64,000 nt of DNA from HXMU1420-13 sp965249965. Lineage in GTDB: Bacteria; Bacteroidota; Rhodothermia; Balneolales; Balneolaceae. A program made the position numbers and the translations under genes. Below the pieces are notes generated by a model. That model saw nothing but the letters and a program-made list of their open reading frames with translations. It made no database searches and had not been told where the DNA came from. Every line of letters starts with the position of its first letter. Positions within the stretch are counted from its first letter, which is position 1. The stretch spans positions 1,736,001 to 1,800,000 of the forward strand of contig OZ252262.1 in the NCBI GenBank assembly GCA_965249965.1, written 5' to 3'. Shown here in pieces: positions 52,099 to 61,987 of the stretch.

Positions 52099-53115
52099 TC
52101 ACCACAATAATTTACCTGTGGGGTCTTGCTTATAAGAATTTAGAATTTTCATATAATTTGAACGTTCAAAAGCTTCAGGATCGGTGACCCTTTGCTGGCT
52201 CATAGAACCGCGCATTTGCTGGATGGATTTGTATTCATGTTCTTCCATCCAAAGCTGCATTTCTTTCTTGATATCGCCAATTCTTTCAACTCCATATTTT
52301 AGAAGTTCAGCGGTCATCATAGTAACATTGGCGCCAGCCATCATTCCTTTTAATACATCATGGGCACTATGTACTCCGGACGTAATCGCAAAATCTGCTT
52401 CGATTTTTCCGAATAGAATGGCAACCCATCGCAATGGAAGTCGAAGATCTTTCGAAGTACTTAAGGTGATATTTGGCAAAACTTCAAGATGATCAATGTC
52501 AATATCCGGCTGATAAAATCGATTGAATAACACAAAGCCTTTAACTCCCAGCTTGCTCATCTTTAGGCAAATATTAGGGATGGAAGAAAAGAATGGCCCC
52601 AACTTTACTGCAACAGGAATTGAAACTGCATTAACCACATTTTCAACCGTTTCCAGATATCGGGCCTCCACTTCCGCGGCATCTACAAATGGATCTGTTG
52701 GGATGTGATAAATATTGAGTTCAAGGGCATCTGCACCTGCATCTTCAATCATTTTAGCGAAGTTAATCCAACCACCTTTAGATGAACCATTCAAACTCCC
52801 AATGATCGGAATATCGGTATAGTTTTTTGCTTTGGTGATGTGCTCCAAATACAATTCCGGACCAACTTCAAACGAATCAATTTCCGGAAAGTAGGTGAGG
52901 GCTTCCCCAAAACTCTCAGTTCCGTAACTCATGTAATGATCGAGTTCGTTACTACTTTCATTGAGCTGTTCTTCAAACAAGGAGTGCATTACAATGGCAC
53001 CAGGATTTGCTTCCGCAAGATTCATAATACCCTCGAAAGACTTGGTTAACGGTGATGCAGAAGCCACAATGGGATGTTCTAAATCGAGTCCTAAATAGCG
53101 AGTTGATAAATCCAT
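52099..53115 (-). CDS. dihydroorotate dehydrogenase-like flavoprotein linked to NifJ
   Basis: The 338-residue FMN-type TIM barrel starts MDLSTRYLGLDLEHPIVASASPLT and is of the DHOD-like class often encoded next to pyruvate:ferredoxin oxidoreductase. IPIIGSLNGSSKGGWINFAKMIEDAGADALELNIY, VAVKLGPFFSSIPN and ADFAITSGVHSAHDVLKGMMAGANVTMM give the FMN phosphate and active-site loops. True PyrD motifs for orotate are weak, so this is probably not the pyrimidine enzyme. It lies 9 bp after nifJ, same strand. Substrate unknown; a ferredoxin-linked redox role is an inference. Confidence 0.88.
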   Translation of the reverse strand: MDLSTRYLGLDLEHPIVASASPLTKSFEGIMNLAEANPGAIVMHSLFEEQLNESSNELDHYMSYGTESFGEALTYFPEIDSFEVGPELYLEHITKAKNYTDIPIIGSLNGSSKGGWINFAKMIEDAGADALELNIYHIPTDPFVDAAEVEARYLETVENVVNAVSIPVAVKLGPFFSSIPNICLKMSKLGVKGFVLFNRFYQPDIDIDHLEVLPNITLSTSKDLRLPLRWVAILFGKIEADFAITSGVHSAHDVLKGMMAGANVTMMTAELLKYGVERIGDIKKEMQLWMEEHEYKSIQQMRGSMSQQRVTDPEAFERSNYMKILNSYKQDPTGKLLW

Positions 53116-53124
53116 GACTTCTCC

Positions 53125-56100
53125 TTATTTGGTTTCGTTTTCTGTTGTTGGGATTTCCACTTCGGGTTCTTTAGCAAGATCCTCTAAAATAGCCCAGCGA
53201 TTATGCACCCAATGTTGAGCAGCTTTTTCGTATTTACGCGCTTTTCTTGGATTAATTTGTGTTAGTAATCGATAGCGTTGCTCGTTATAAATGTAATCGC
53301 GAAGTGGTTTTTTTGGAGGTTTAGAGTCCAGCTGAAGCGGATTTTTACCCTCATCTTTCAATCTCGGATCAAATCGATATACAGGCCAATAACCGGTTTC
53401 AGTTGCTAATTTTTGCTGATGCAATCCTTTCGACATATCGATTCCATGTGCAATACAATGGCTGTAAGCTATCACAATAGAAGGACCATCGTAGGACTCA
53501 GCTTCCTGAAACGCTTTGATGAGTTGATTTTCATTGGCTCCCATGGCCACCTGTGCTACATACACATATCCGTAATCCATGGCAATTTTACCTAAATCCT
53601 TCTTAGGAGTTGGTTTTCCTCCGGAAGCAAATTTTGCGATGGCACCGAGTCCGGTTGCTTTACTTGCCTGTCCACCGGTATTTGAATACACTTCCGTATC
53701 CATCACCAAAATATTCACGTTTTTTCCGGATGCGATTACGTGATCTAGTCCACCAAAGCCGATGTCGTAGGCCCAGCCATCACCGCCAATTATCCAGACT
53801 GATTTTTTGACTAGATCTCTGGTGTAGTTTTTCAACCTAGTTGAAACAGGATCAGGTTTAGAAGAAAGTCTTTTCTCAAGTTCTTCCACTCGTTTCTTTT
53901 GTCGTTCAACTTCTGCAGGTGTGTTTTGCACTGCATTGATTAAATCATCAACTAATTGTTCCGGCAAAGCGCCGCCTCTACTTTTAAACAATAAATCTTT
54001 AGCGATTTCCATCTGTTTGTCGATAGCCAGGCGCATTCCAAGACCAAATTCTGCGTTATCCTCGAATAGCGAATTATTCCACGCAGGGCCACATCCATAG
54101 GCGTCTTTAGTCCAAGGAGTAGTTGGTAAATTTCCGCCATATATGGATGAGCACCCCGTTGCATTGGCAACCACCATTCGATCACCAAATAATCGAGTAA
54201 GTAAACTTAAGTATGGTGTTTCGCCACAACCTGCACAGGCACCCGAAAACTCGAAATATGGATCCAGAAGTTGAGTTTCTTTAGTCTTGTTAAAAGCTAT
54301 TTCAGGTTGATTATTCACTGATGTGGTTGGTAAATCTAGGAAGAAGTCCCAGTCACGGTTTGCAACTTCTTTCACTTCCTCTTTTGGCACCATATTAATG
54401 GCCTTCAAGCTTACGTTGCTTTTATTTTTAACCGGGCAAACTTCCACGCAGAGCGTACAACCTGTGCAATCATCTGCCGATACCTGAAGCGTGTATTCGA
54501 AGCCTTTTAGTTCACGGAATTTTGCTTTGGTGTGTTTAAATCCTTCCGGCGCTGCATCGAAAGCTTCCGGTTCAGCAACCTTAGCACGAATTACAGAATG
54601 CGGACAAGCCATCACACACTTACCACATTGGATACAGATATCCGGATCCCAAACCGGGATTTCCATCGCGATATCTCGTTTTTCCCATTTGGTAGTTCCA
54701 CTAGGGTAAGTTCCGTCGCATGGAAGGGCACTAACTGGCAAATCGTCGCCCGATCCATTTATGATCTCTGCGATTACATTTTGTACAAATTCAGGTGACT
54801 CAGAAAAACCATTTACCTGTTTTGGTATGACTGCGGTTTTAGCTTTCGGTATTTTTACTTCATGAAGATGATCCAAAGAAATATCCACGGCATTGAAGTT
54901 CATTTGAACAATCGCTTTTCCTCGTTTGCCATATGTTTTCTCGATGTACTCTTTGATTTTTGATATGGCCTGATCTTTTGGAAGCACTCCTGAAATAGCA
55001 AAGAAACAGGTCTGCATTACGGTGTTAATTCGAATACCCAAATTGGCTTCTTTAGCTACTTTGTAAGCATCAACCACAAATAATTTCAGATTTTTATCCT
55101 GGATTTGTTTTCGAACAGAAGTAGGAAGATTGTCCCAGATTTCAGTTTCATTAAATGGGCTATTCAGAAGGACGGTAGCTCCATCCTGTGCCATCGCTAA
55201 CGTATCAAAACGATCCAAAAAGCCGAATTGATGGATGCCAATAAAATTAGCACGGGAAATCAAATAAGGTCGCTTCAAATCACTTGGACCAAAACGTAAA
55301 TGCGAAATGGTTCGGGCTCCAGATTTTTTTGAATCATAGACAAAATACCCTTGTGCATTTAATTCCGTTTCTTCCCCGATTATTTTGATGGAGTTCTTAT
55401 TAGCACCCACAGTACCGTCGGATCCTAGTCCCCAGAAAACAGCACGTGTAGTCGCATCGTCCTCAATATCGAAAGTAGCATCGTAGGAAAGTGAAGTATG
55501 AGTAACATCGTCGTTTATACCAATCGTGAAATGATTCTTTGGACTTTTCGCATCCATTTCTTCGTAGATAGATTTAACCATGGCAGGCGTGAATTCTTTG
55601 GATGAAAGTCCGTAACGGCCGCCAATTATTTTGGGGATATTCGCAAAATGCGGATCTGCTGATGTCTGATCTTCAATTAGCGCAGTAATCACATCCTGAT
55701 AAAGTGGTTCACCCATGGCACCGGGCTCTTTGGTACGATCTAGAACTGCAATTTTTTGTACAGATTTGGGCAATGCCTGGATAAAATGATCGAAAGAAAA
55801 CGGACGGTAAAGCCGGACTTTTAGAACTCCAGCTTTCTCGCCGGAATCATTTAAAAATCGCGTAGTTTGATCTACGGTATCTGCACCGGAACCCATCAAA
55901 ATAAGTACTTTTTCTGCTTCAGGATCGCCTTCATATTCGAAAAGTTGATACGATCGACCAGTTAGTTCTTCAAACTGTCGCATAACACGATCAACGATTT
56001 CAGGAGTGGCACGATAAAATGGATTTGAAGACTCCCGTCCCTGAAAGAACACATCCGGATTCTGAGCGGTGCCTCGAATAAATGGATTATTCGGATTCAT

Positions 56101-56724
56101 TCCACGATCACGATGAGCTTTCACGAAATCATCATCAATTAGTGCTCGAATGACTTCATCCGAGATTATTTCAATTTTTGCAATTTCGTGGGATGTGCGG
56201 AAACCATCAAAAATATGCAGAAAAGGAATTCTTGATTCTAACGTTGCAGCTTGAGAAATAAGGGCGAAATCCATCGCTTCCTGTACATTATTTGCAAACA
56301 AGAAACCCCAACCGGTTTGGCGCGCACTCATTACATCGGTGTGATCACCAAAAATAGAAAGTGCCTGGGTAGCCACAGATCTGGCCGCTATATGAAACAC
56401 CGCCGGAGTTAATTCACCGGCAATTTTGAACATGTTCGGCAGCATCAGCAATAAGCCCTGACTAGCTGTAAATGTGGTTGTGAGCGCACCCGCTTGCAGC
56501 GAACCATGAACGGCACCGGCTGCACCACCTTCGCTTTGCATTTCAATTATTTTTGGGACATCACCCCAAATATTCGACTTTTTTTGAACACTCCAGGCAT
56601 CGGCCCATTCGCCCATGGGAGAAGCGGGTGTGATCGGATAAATAGCAATTACTTCGTTGGTTTTAAATGCAATATGGGCAGCAGCTTCGTTGCCATCCAT
56701 CGTTTTGAAAATGCGCGAATTCAT
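53125..56724 (-). CDS. nifJ: NifJ, pyruvate:ferredoxin (flavodoxin) oxidoreductase
   Basis: The 1199-residue single-chain enzyme converts pyruvate and CoA to acetyl-CoA, CO2 and reduced ferredoxin. The N-terminal pyrimidine domain has IAYPITPASPMGEWAD-type text (AIYPITPASPMGEWADAW) and IEMQSEGGAAGAVHGSL. A gamma domain and two [4Fe-4S] motifs follow, CIQCGKCVMACPH (about 696) and CTGCTLCVEVCP (about 749). The TPP domain begins CAGCGETPYLSLLTRLFGDR (about 830) and contains GGDGWAYDIGFGGLDHVIASG and MDTEVYSNTGGQASKA. All cluster cysteines and the distal cysteine region are intact. Its presence indicates capacity for anaerobic or low-oxygen carbon metabolism. It is followed by the DHOD-like gene. 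Confidence 0.98.
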   Translation of the reverse strand: MNSRIFKTMDGNEAAAHIAFKTNEVIAIYPITPASPMGEWADAWSVQKKSNIWGDVPKIIEMQSEGGAAGAVHGSLQAGALTTTFTASQGLLLMLPNMFKIAGELTPAVFHIAARSVATQALSIFGDHTDVMSARQTGWGFLFANNVQEAMDFALISQAATLESRIPFLHIFDGFRTSHEIAKIEIISDEVIRALIDDDFVKAHRDRGMNPNNPFIRGTAQNPDVFFQGRESSNPFYRATPEIVDRVMRQFEELTGRSYQLFEYEGDPEAEKVLILMGSGADTVDQTTRFLNDSGEKAGVLKVRLYRPFSFDHFIQALPKSVQKIAVLDRTKEPGAMGEPLYQDVITALIEDQTSADPHFANIPKIIGGRYGLSSKEFTPAMVKSIYEEMDAKSPKNHFTIGINDDVTHTSLSYDATFDIEDDATTRAVFWGLGSDGTVGANKNSIKIIGEETELNAQGYFVYDSKKSGARTISHLRFGPSDLKRPYLISRANFIGIHQFGFLDRFDTLAMAQDGATVLLNSPFNETEIWDNLPTSVRKQIQDKNLKLFVVDAYKVAKEANLGIRINTVMQTCFFAISGVLPKDQAISKIKEYIEKTYGKRGKAIVQMNFNAVDISLDHLHEVKIPKAKTAVIPKQVNGFSESPEFVQNVIAEIINGSGDDLPVSALPCDGTYPSGTTKWEKRDIAMEIPVWDPDICIQCGKCVMACPHSVIRAKVAEPEAFDAAPEGFKHTKAKFRELKGFEYTLQVSADDCTGCTLCVEVCPVKNKSNVSLKAINMVPKEEVKEVANRDWDFFLDLPTTSVNNQPEIAFNKTKETQLLDPYFEFSGACAGCGETPYLSLLTRLFGDRMVVANATGCSSIYGGNLPTTPWTKDAYGCGPAWNNSLFEDNAEFGLGMRLAIDKQMEIAKDLLFKSRGGALPEQLVDDLINAVQNTPAEVERQKKRVEELEKRLSSKPDPVSTRLKNYTRDLVKKSVWIIGGDGWAYDIGFGGLDHVIASGKNVNILVMDTEVYSNTGGQASKATGLGAIAKFASGGKPTPKKDLGKIAMDYGYVYVAQVAMGANENQLIKAFQEAESYDGPSIVIAYSHCIAHGIDMSKGLHQQKLATETGYWPVYRFDPRLKDEGKNPLQLDSKPPKKPLRDYIYNEQRYRLLTQINPRKARKYEKAAQHWVHNRWAILEDLAKEPEVEIPTTENETK

Positions 56725-56932
56725 AATGTTCCCCTATTTCCATTTGAAAGATTACATCTCAGAGTAGCTTACGGATGTGAACATTTTATGAATATGTGTG
56801 AATTCGGGTAGTAGGTCATTTATTATCAAAGAGTAAACCAAACAGGCTTGTATTAAATTGATAAATGGAATGCCGATCATTTCCTGTTGATGCGTGGTTC
56901 CGTACCTTTACCGGCTCATTTAATCTTCTCGA

Positions 56933-58024
56933 ATGACCATCCTGTTTTTCATACTTGGGCTAGTTGGACTAATAGCCGGCGCCGAACTGTTTTTAAAGGC
57001 TGTCGACCATTTTGGGTTGAAATGGGGGGTGTCTCCATTAATTATGGGACTAACAGTTGTAGCTTTCGCAACCGGAGCTCCGGAGTTAGCCATTAGCGTG
57101 AAAGCTGCATTAAGTGGAAGTGCCGATCTTGTGTTGGGTAATATCATTGGTAGTAATATTGCCAACATCCTATTGATTCTTGGGATTACAGCGGTCATTT
57201 CACCATTAAATATCACAAGAAGGGTAATAAGCATAGATGTACCCATAGTAATTGCCGCAAGTGCTTTGCTTTTTATTTTGGCCCTTGACGGTGGTTTAAG
57301 TACCATCGATGGAGTTATTCTTTTAGTCGGTTTTGTAGCCTATTCGTATTTCACCTTTGTTCAAATCAGAAAAAATACCGGCGATGATGAAGTAGAAGAA
57401 GTATTTCAATATGAGAAATCTGCCGAGGAGTTGGCAAAAGGAAGTTACTTCTACATAAAGAATGTTGGATTACTTCTTATTGGCTTAGGACTCATTGTAC
57501 TTGGATCCAATTGGATGGTTGATAGTGCCGTAACCATCGCACGAATTTTAGGGTTATCTGAATTGGTGATTGGTTTAACGATCGTTTCTATTGGAACCTC
57601 GCTGCCCGAAGTGGCAACTTCTTTATCAGCAGCAAGGAAAGGAAAAGCGGATATTGCCGTAGCCAATGTAATGGGTTCAAATCTTTACAATTTGTTGCTC
57701 ACACTAGGGTTAACCCTCGTGATAGCTCCGAGTGTGCTTACTGTATCTGTAGACGCGATCAATTTTGATCTGCCTTTTATGGTAGCCGTAAGCATGGCGT
57801 GTATCCCGATATTTATTGCAGGATTTAATCTAACACGTATGGATGGAGGTATTTTTCTGTTTTACTATGTGTCTTATTTAACTTATCTGGTTTTGGATGC
57901 CTTAACTTCGCCGATTGTAGAGCCTATTCAATTCGGAATGTCATTCATAATCCTCCCTGCTACAATTATTTACATGATTTGGCGAATTTTTCAGTATCGA
58001 AAATCGATTATAGGTGCTATATAA
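56933..58024 (+). CDS. calcium/sodium antiporter of the CaCA family (YrbG type)
   Basis: The 363-residue membrane protein has about ten helices in two inverted halves. Alpha-1 repeat: VVAFATGAPELAISVKAALSG and GNIIGSNIANILLILG. Alpha-2 repeat: TIVSIGTSLPEVATSLSAARKGKADIAVANVMGSNLYNLLLTLG. The GAPE and TSLPE glutamates are the ion ligands. It exchanges Ca2+ for Na+ across the inner membrane. A short cytoplasmic loop (about 148-165) links the halves. It sits upstream of nhaA on the same strand, though 240 bp separate them. Confidence 0.93.
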   Translation: MTILFFILGLVGLIAGAELFLKAVDHFGLKWGVSPLIMGLTVVAFATGAPELAISVKAALSGSADLVLGNIIGSNIANILLILGITAVISPLNITRRVISIDVPIVIAASALLFILALDGGLSTIDGVILLVGFVAYSYFTFVQIRKNTGDDEVEEVFQYEKSAEELAKGSYFYIKNVGLLLIGLGLIVLGSNWMVDSAVTIARILGLSELVIGLTIVSIGTSLPEVATSLSAARKGKADIAVANVMGSNLYNLLLTLGLTLVIAPSVLTVSVDAINFDLPFMVAVSMACIPIFIAGFNLTRMDGGIFLFYYVSYLTYLVLDALTSPIVEPIQFGMSFIILPATIIYMIWRIFQYRKSIIGAI

Positions 58025-58151
58025 TTTAAAACTTTGTGAACTATCGCCGATATCATCCTAAATGAGTTCACAATACCCTATTTTTGATCGTGCAACATCA
58101 AGAAATAAAACATATTAGTGACGAGTACACAGTGTGTCGCTCGTTCTTGTT

Positions 58152-58190
58152 CATTCCTTCTTTGGGATGTCATCACCATCATTTTGGTGA
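58152..58190 (+). promoter_or_regulatory. two adjacent hairpins in the nhaA leader
   Basis: CATTCC/GGGATG (58152-58169, one G-T pair) and TCACCA/TGGTGA (58173-58190) each enclose a 6-nt T-rich loop and are separated by 3 nt. Flanking GTTCA and TGAAC (about 58149 and 58189) could close both into a larger fold. They lie 75 bp upstream of the nhaA ATG. A role in ion- or stress-linked control is only a guess. Confidence 0.35.
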
Positions 58191-58264
58191 ACGGTAAATC
58201 ATTTTCTACGATTAACCTTTTACGCACATCTACAAACATAACCGTTTTCTAAAATTTTACTACG

Positions 58265-59584
58265 ATGAATTCTAATGGTACATCTTCACCTTTGTCTCCT
58301 ATAAAGGAGTTTATTAAAACTGAGTCTTTTTCAGGTATCCTTTTGATGTTTGCTGCAGTTCTTGCACTCATTGTTGCAAACTCGCCAATTGCTGACTTTT
58401 ATTTTCAATCGCTTCAGACAAAATTAACCGTCGGTTTGCCCGATGCAAACATTTCAAAACCCATAATTCTTTGGATCAACGATGGGTTAATGGCCATATT
58501 CTTTCTATTGATTGGACTGGAAATTAAGCGAGAGTTGAAATATGGTGAGTTATCAACGTTTCAATCAGCATTATTACCTGTTATTGCCGCTTTTGGGGGC
58601 GCGATTGTACCCGGTTTGATTTTCTATGGCTTTAATATGGGAACCGAATATGTGGACGGATGGGCCATTGCCATTGCTACAGATATTGCATTCGCAATTG
58701 GTGTTTTAGCATTACTTGGAAGCAGAATTCCACTTTGGGCAAAAGTTTTTTTAACAGCAGTAGCAGTGGTTGATGATCTTATTGCTGTTTTAGTAATCGC
58801 CGTATTCTATACCAGCAATATTTCAGTTTTAGCTCTTGGTATTGCAGCAGTTACCGTTGTTATACTGTTAGCAATGAATCTTTCAAATATCCGGTCTATT
58901 GGCTTATACCTGTTTTTTGGTTTAATACTTTGGGTAGCGGTGTTAAAATCTGGAGTGCATGCAACCATTGCGGGAGTTGTACTCGGCTTTTTGATACCTG
59001 CAACACCTCATAAGAACAAAGAGCAATTGCTTATTAAGCTTCAGCAAGGGGTAGATTTACTAAAAATATCGTTTACGGCCTCAGATAAGGAGCTCAAGGA
59101 AACAGCTATGCACGATATCGAAGCAAGTGTTGAGAAAATGGAGTCGCCCTTACACAAGCTTGAGCATAAACTGCATCCGTTAGTGGCTTATTTTATCATG
59201 CCTGTTTTTGCATTTGCAAATGCTGGTGTAGCTTTATCAGCAGAGCAATTTGGAGCAGCGTTTTCGAGCACCCTTACACTTGGTATCCTTTTTGGATTAT
59301 TCGTGGGGAAGCAAGTTGGAATTATGCTTTCTGTATTCATCTCCAGCAAATTAGGTGTTATTAAATTACCAGATTCTGATCGTGTTTGGTCCATATTTTA
59401 TGGAATTGCATGTTTAACCGGTATTGGTTTTACCATGTCTTTGTTCATAAGTGGACTTGCTTTTGCAGATGCGCAGTCAATCGAGTATTCGAAAGTGGGT
59501 ATTTTTGTTGGTTCATTATTCAGTGGGCTTCTGGGATATTTCTTCCTGAGAACTCGCTTAAAACCTGGCGTAGAAAGCGAATAG
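58265..59584 (+). CDS. nhaA: NhaA Na+/H+ antiporter
   Basis: The 439-residue antiporter has twelve expected helices. ATDIAFAIGVLALLGSR contains the ligand Asp140, and VAVVDDLIAVLVIAVFYT has the Asp170/Asp171 pair that matches Asp163/Asp164 of E. coli NhaA. INDGLMAIFFLLIGLEIKREL and GIGFTMSLFISGLAF are typical. A cytoplasmic loop (about 255-300, LLKISFTASDKELKETAMHD) is longer than in E. coli. It exports Na+ in exchange for protons, fitting a salty habitat. A structured-looking leader precedes the gene. Confidence 0.97.
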   Translation: MNSNGTSSPLSPIKEFIKTESFSGILLMFAAVLALIVANSPIADFYFQSLQTKLTVGLPDANISKPIILWINDGLMAIFFLLIGLEIKRELKYGELSTFQSALLPVIAAFGGAIVPGLIFYGFNMGTEYVDGWAIAIATDIAFAIGVLALLGSRIPLWAKVFLTAVAVVDDLIAVLVIAVFYTSNISVLALGIAAVTVVILLAMNLSNIRSIGLYLFFGLILWVAVLKSGVHATIAGVVLGFLIPATPHKNKEQLLIKLQQGVDLLKISFTASDKELKETAMHDIEASVEKMESPLHKLEHKLHPLVAYFIMPVFAFANAGVALSAEQFGAAFSSTLTLGILFGLFVGKQVGIMLSVFISSKLGVIKLPDSDRVWSIFYGIACLTGIGFTMSLFISGLAFADAQSIEYSKVGIFVGSLFSGLLGYFFLRTRLKPGVESE

Positions 59585-59650
59585 TTTTAAGACTTTACAG
59601 ATTTGATTTATAGCCGATAATGGTTGTGCGACTACACAACCTTATTGGCT

Positions 59651-60961
59651 ATGATCAAAAGATCTTCACTTACCTTTTTATATACTATTGCCATTCTTAC
59701 AGTTATCGGCCTGATAATTGGCAATCAGATATCTGCTCACTACTTATTGAGTTATTCAAAAGCAGATGCAAATGTCATAAATATGGCAGGTCGCCAAAGA
59801 ATGTTGAGCCAAAAAATTGCTTTGGAATCTTTTAAATCGTTAGCTGAATTTCAAAAATTTAGCCAGGTAAAATCCGATACAGAGCATTGGGTGTTTGTTC
59901 ATAAAGCGCTTCGAGATGGCAAACAGAGTTTGAACATTCCCAAACACGATTCCGATCAACTTCGAAGTCTATTTAAGCAAGCCGACGCACACGTAGATTT
60001 AATTGATAAGTTGGTTTCTGGTGTGAATAACAAAGACGAGCTTGCTGTATTTGTAGAAATGATCGCTTTAGAAGCACAGGCATTTCTACCAATAATGGAT
60101 TCAATTGTCCAACAATATCAGTTTGAAGCTGAAGCAAGGCATAGCAGGCTCGAAAAGTTTGAAGTGGCAATGTCCTTGCTTAGTATTCTGATTCTGGGAA
60201 TTGTGTTCTTTTTCATATTTCGCCCAATTATTAACGAATTGGACAAAAAGAATAAAAAACTAAAAAGAGCAAACCTCTGTAAAGACCGTTTGATGTCGAC
60301 CATTGCACATGATCTTAGAAACCCAATTAATGGAATTCAGGGAATGGTTCAAATTGTACGAGAAGATCTTGAAAAACATCTTAGTTCTGATCATGAAATG
60401 ATGTTCGACCTTGTGGATGAGTCGTGTGATAAATCAACCGAGTTGATACAAGAGTTACTGGAAATGGGGATGCTCGAATCGGATGAGTTTCAAATTGAAC
60501 GACAAAAAATTCAATTAAAAGAATACTTATTGCAAACTATTGCTCACTTTAAAGATAAAGCGCGTCAAAAAGGTGTTGAACTAGAAATTTCTGTGGAACG
60601 GGATGTGTTAACGGTAGAAATAGACCAAAAGCGATTTGGTCGCGTAATCGATAATCTATTAACCAATGCACTTAAATTCACATCAGCTCCGGGGAAGGTG
60701 ATGGTTGAGTCTTATGAAAAACCGGATTCTGTGATCTTAAAAGTAAAAGACACAGGGATTGGAATTCCGTATGATATGCAACAGTACATCTTTGATAAGT
60801 TTTCGAAAGCACGTCGTCAAGGTCTGGAAGGCGAACAAACTACGGGGTTGGGAATGTCCATCGTAAAACAAATTGTAGAACTACACGAAGGGAAAATTTG
60901 GGTAGAAAGTATAGAACATGTAGGAACTGAGTTCTATATAGAATTACCAAAAGTGGCATAG
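59651..60961 (+). CDS. membrane sensor histidine kinase with PilJ/type IV pilus methyl-accepting-like sensor
   Basis: I choose ATG 59651 over TTG 59624, since it puts the first helix (about 6-24) next to the N-terminus, giving 436 residues. The periplasmic part (about 28-165) begins SYSKADANVINMAGRQRMLSQKIAL, the PilJ-N motif found in sensors of nitrate or related ligands. Helix 2 lies at about 175-192. HisKA contains MSTIAHDLRNPINGIQG (phospho-His220), then HATPase_c with DNLLTNALKFT and DTGIGIPYDM. No receiver is fused and no response-regulator gene is adjacent, so it is an orphan here. Confidence 0.93.
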   Translation: MIKRSSLTFLYTIAILTVIGLIIGNQISAHYLLSYSKADANVINMAGRQRMLSQKIALESFKSLAEFQKFSQVKSDTEHWVFVHKALRDGKQSLNIPKHDSDQLRSLFKQADAHVDLIDKLVSGVNNKDELAVFVEMIALEAQAFLPIMDSIVQQYQFEAEARHSRLEKFEVAMSLLSILILGIVFFFIFRPIINELDKKNKKLKRANLCKDRLMSTIAHDLRNPINGIQGMVQIVREDLEKHLSSDHEMMFDLVDESCDKSTELIQELLEMGMLESDEFQIERQKIQLKEYLLQTIAHFKDKARQKGVELEISVERDVLTVEIDQKRFGRVIDNLLTNALKFTSAPGKVMVESYEKPDSVILKVKDTGIGIPYDMQQYIFDKFSKARRQGLEGEQTTGLGMSIVKQIVELHEGKIWVESIEHVGTEFYIELPKVA

Positions 60962-61018
60962 AGTTTATTTTTAAGCCACTTTTCATTTAATTATTCCAAA
61001 GTAAAAGAACCGTACAAT

Positions 61019-61987
61019 TTGAAAGGGATTATCTGGGTAATAGCGTGTGTACTATGTATTGGATGCAATGTATCTAACACAGAGCCAGAATTTGAATATG
61101 ATTGGGAACAAGTATTGCAATTCGAGCGCGATCAAATTACGGCCATTCATGTTTCACAAGATGATCAACTTTATGTAGCAACCGGGAAAAAACTCTATCG
61201 CTCTTTTGATTTAAAAACTACCTATCTGAGGATGCAATCGCCCGATTCTGCTAAAATTTTCAAGATCAAAACATTCGATGATCGGATTATCATCTTAGGG
61301 GATGTATTCCAAAGAGATATTGGAAATTTTGGTGACGATGTAGGATTCGTTTATCAATCCCTGGATGACGGGTTAACCTGGCAGGAGGTGATAAGTGGAT
61401 TTGTGATGCAGGATGTCACTTATCACAATAATCGAATCCATATTGGAAGAACACATGGCGTCACGACCGTTGATTTGGAATCTGGAGAGATTATTCAAAA
61501 TCAGATAGTGGATAGTAAACTTAGCGATCATATGGAAGAAATAGCCGTATCGCCAAATGGTGACATTGTAGTTTCCTGCCACGATGGGGTATTCCTTTCT
61601 GATTCTAATGGAGATAATTGGGTAGAAATTGCAACCGAGATTCAAAAAGACGACGACTGGATTGAATCTATCGAGTTTAGCGGAAATGAGTTATATGCCT
61701 TAGAATCATCGAGAGTATATCGAATTGATTTAATCACAGATGAAGTGGAATCTTTTAAAGGAAATATTGGGTACGAGCAGCTTGAATTAACTCAAACGGG
61801 AGAGGTCATAAAAATGGGTAGCACGAAACTTGGGGTGGCGTATCAGAATGAACTCGATTTTGAAAATATCTACCCGGTTAATTTAACAGAAGAGCGGCTG
61901 TTTCTGGATTTCGTGGATTCCTTTTCTGATGGCACATTGGCCATCACGGCTGAGAAAAAATTATTTATTGTAGAACGGGTAGATTAA
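61019..61987 (+). CDS. propeller-type lipoprotein of unknown function
   Basis: TTG at 61019 is the only start that includes the lipoprotein signal MKGIIWVIACVLCIGCN (lipid Cys at 16). The 322 residues show repeated four-stranded units with BNR/sialidase-like Asp-box text: YQSLDDGLTWQEV and LSDSNGDNWVEI. This suggests a beta-propeller of about five to seven blades, anchored in a membrane and facing the periplasm or outside. Catalytic residues of a sialidase are absent. It is tail-to-tail with the glycosylase gene, with a 4-bp overlap. Confidence 0.75.
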   Translation: MKGIIWVIACVLCIGCNVSNTEPEFEYDWEQVLQFERDQITAIHVSQDDQLYVATGKKLYRSFDLKTTYLRMQSPDSAKIFKIKTFDDRIIILGDVFQRDIGNFGDDVGFVYQSLDDGLTWQEVISGFVMQDVTYHNNRIHIGRTHGVTTVDLESGEIIQNQIVDSKLSDHMEEIAVSPNGDIVVSCHDGVFLSDSNGDNWVEIATEIQKDDDWIESIEFSGNELYALESSRVYRIDLITDEVESFKGNIGYEQLELTQTGEVIKMGSTKLGVAYQNELDFENIYPVNLTEERLFLDFVDSFSDGTLAITAEKKLFIVERVD

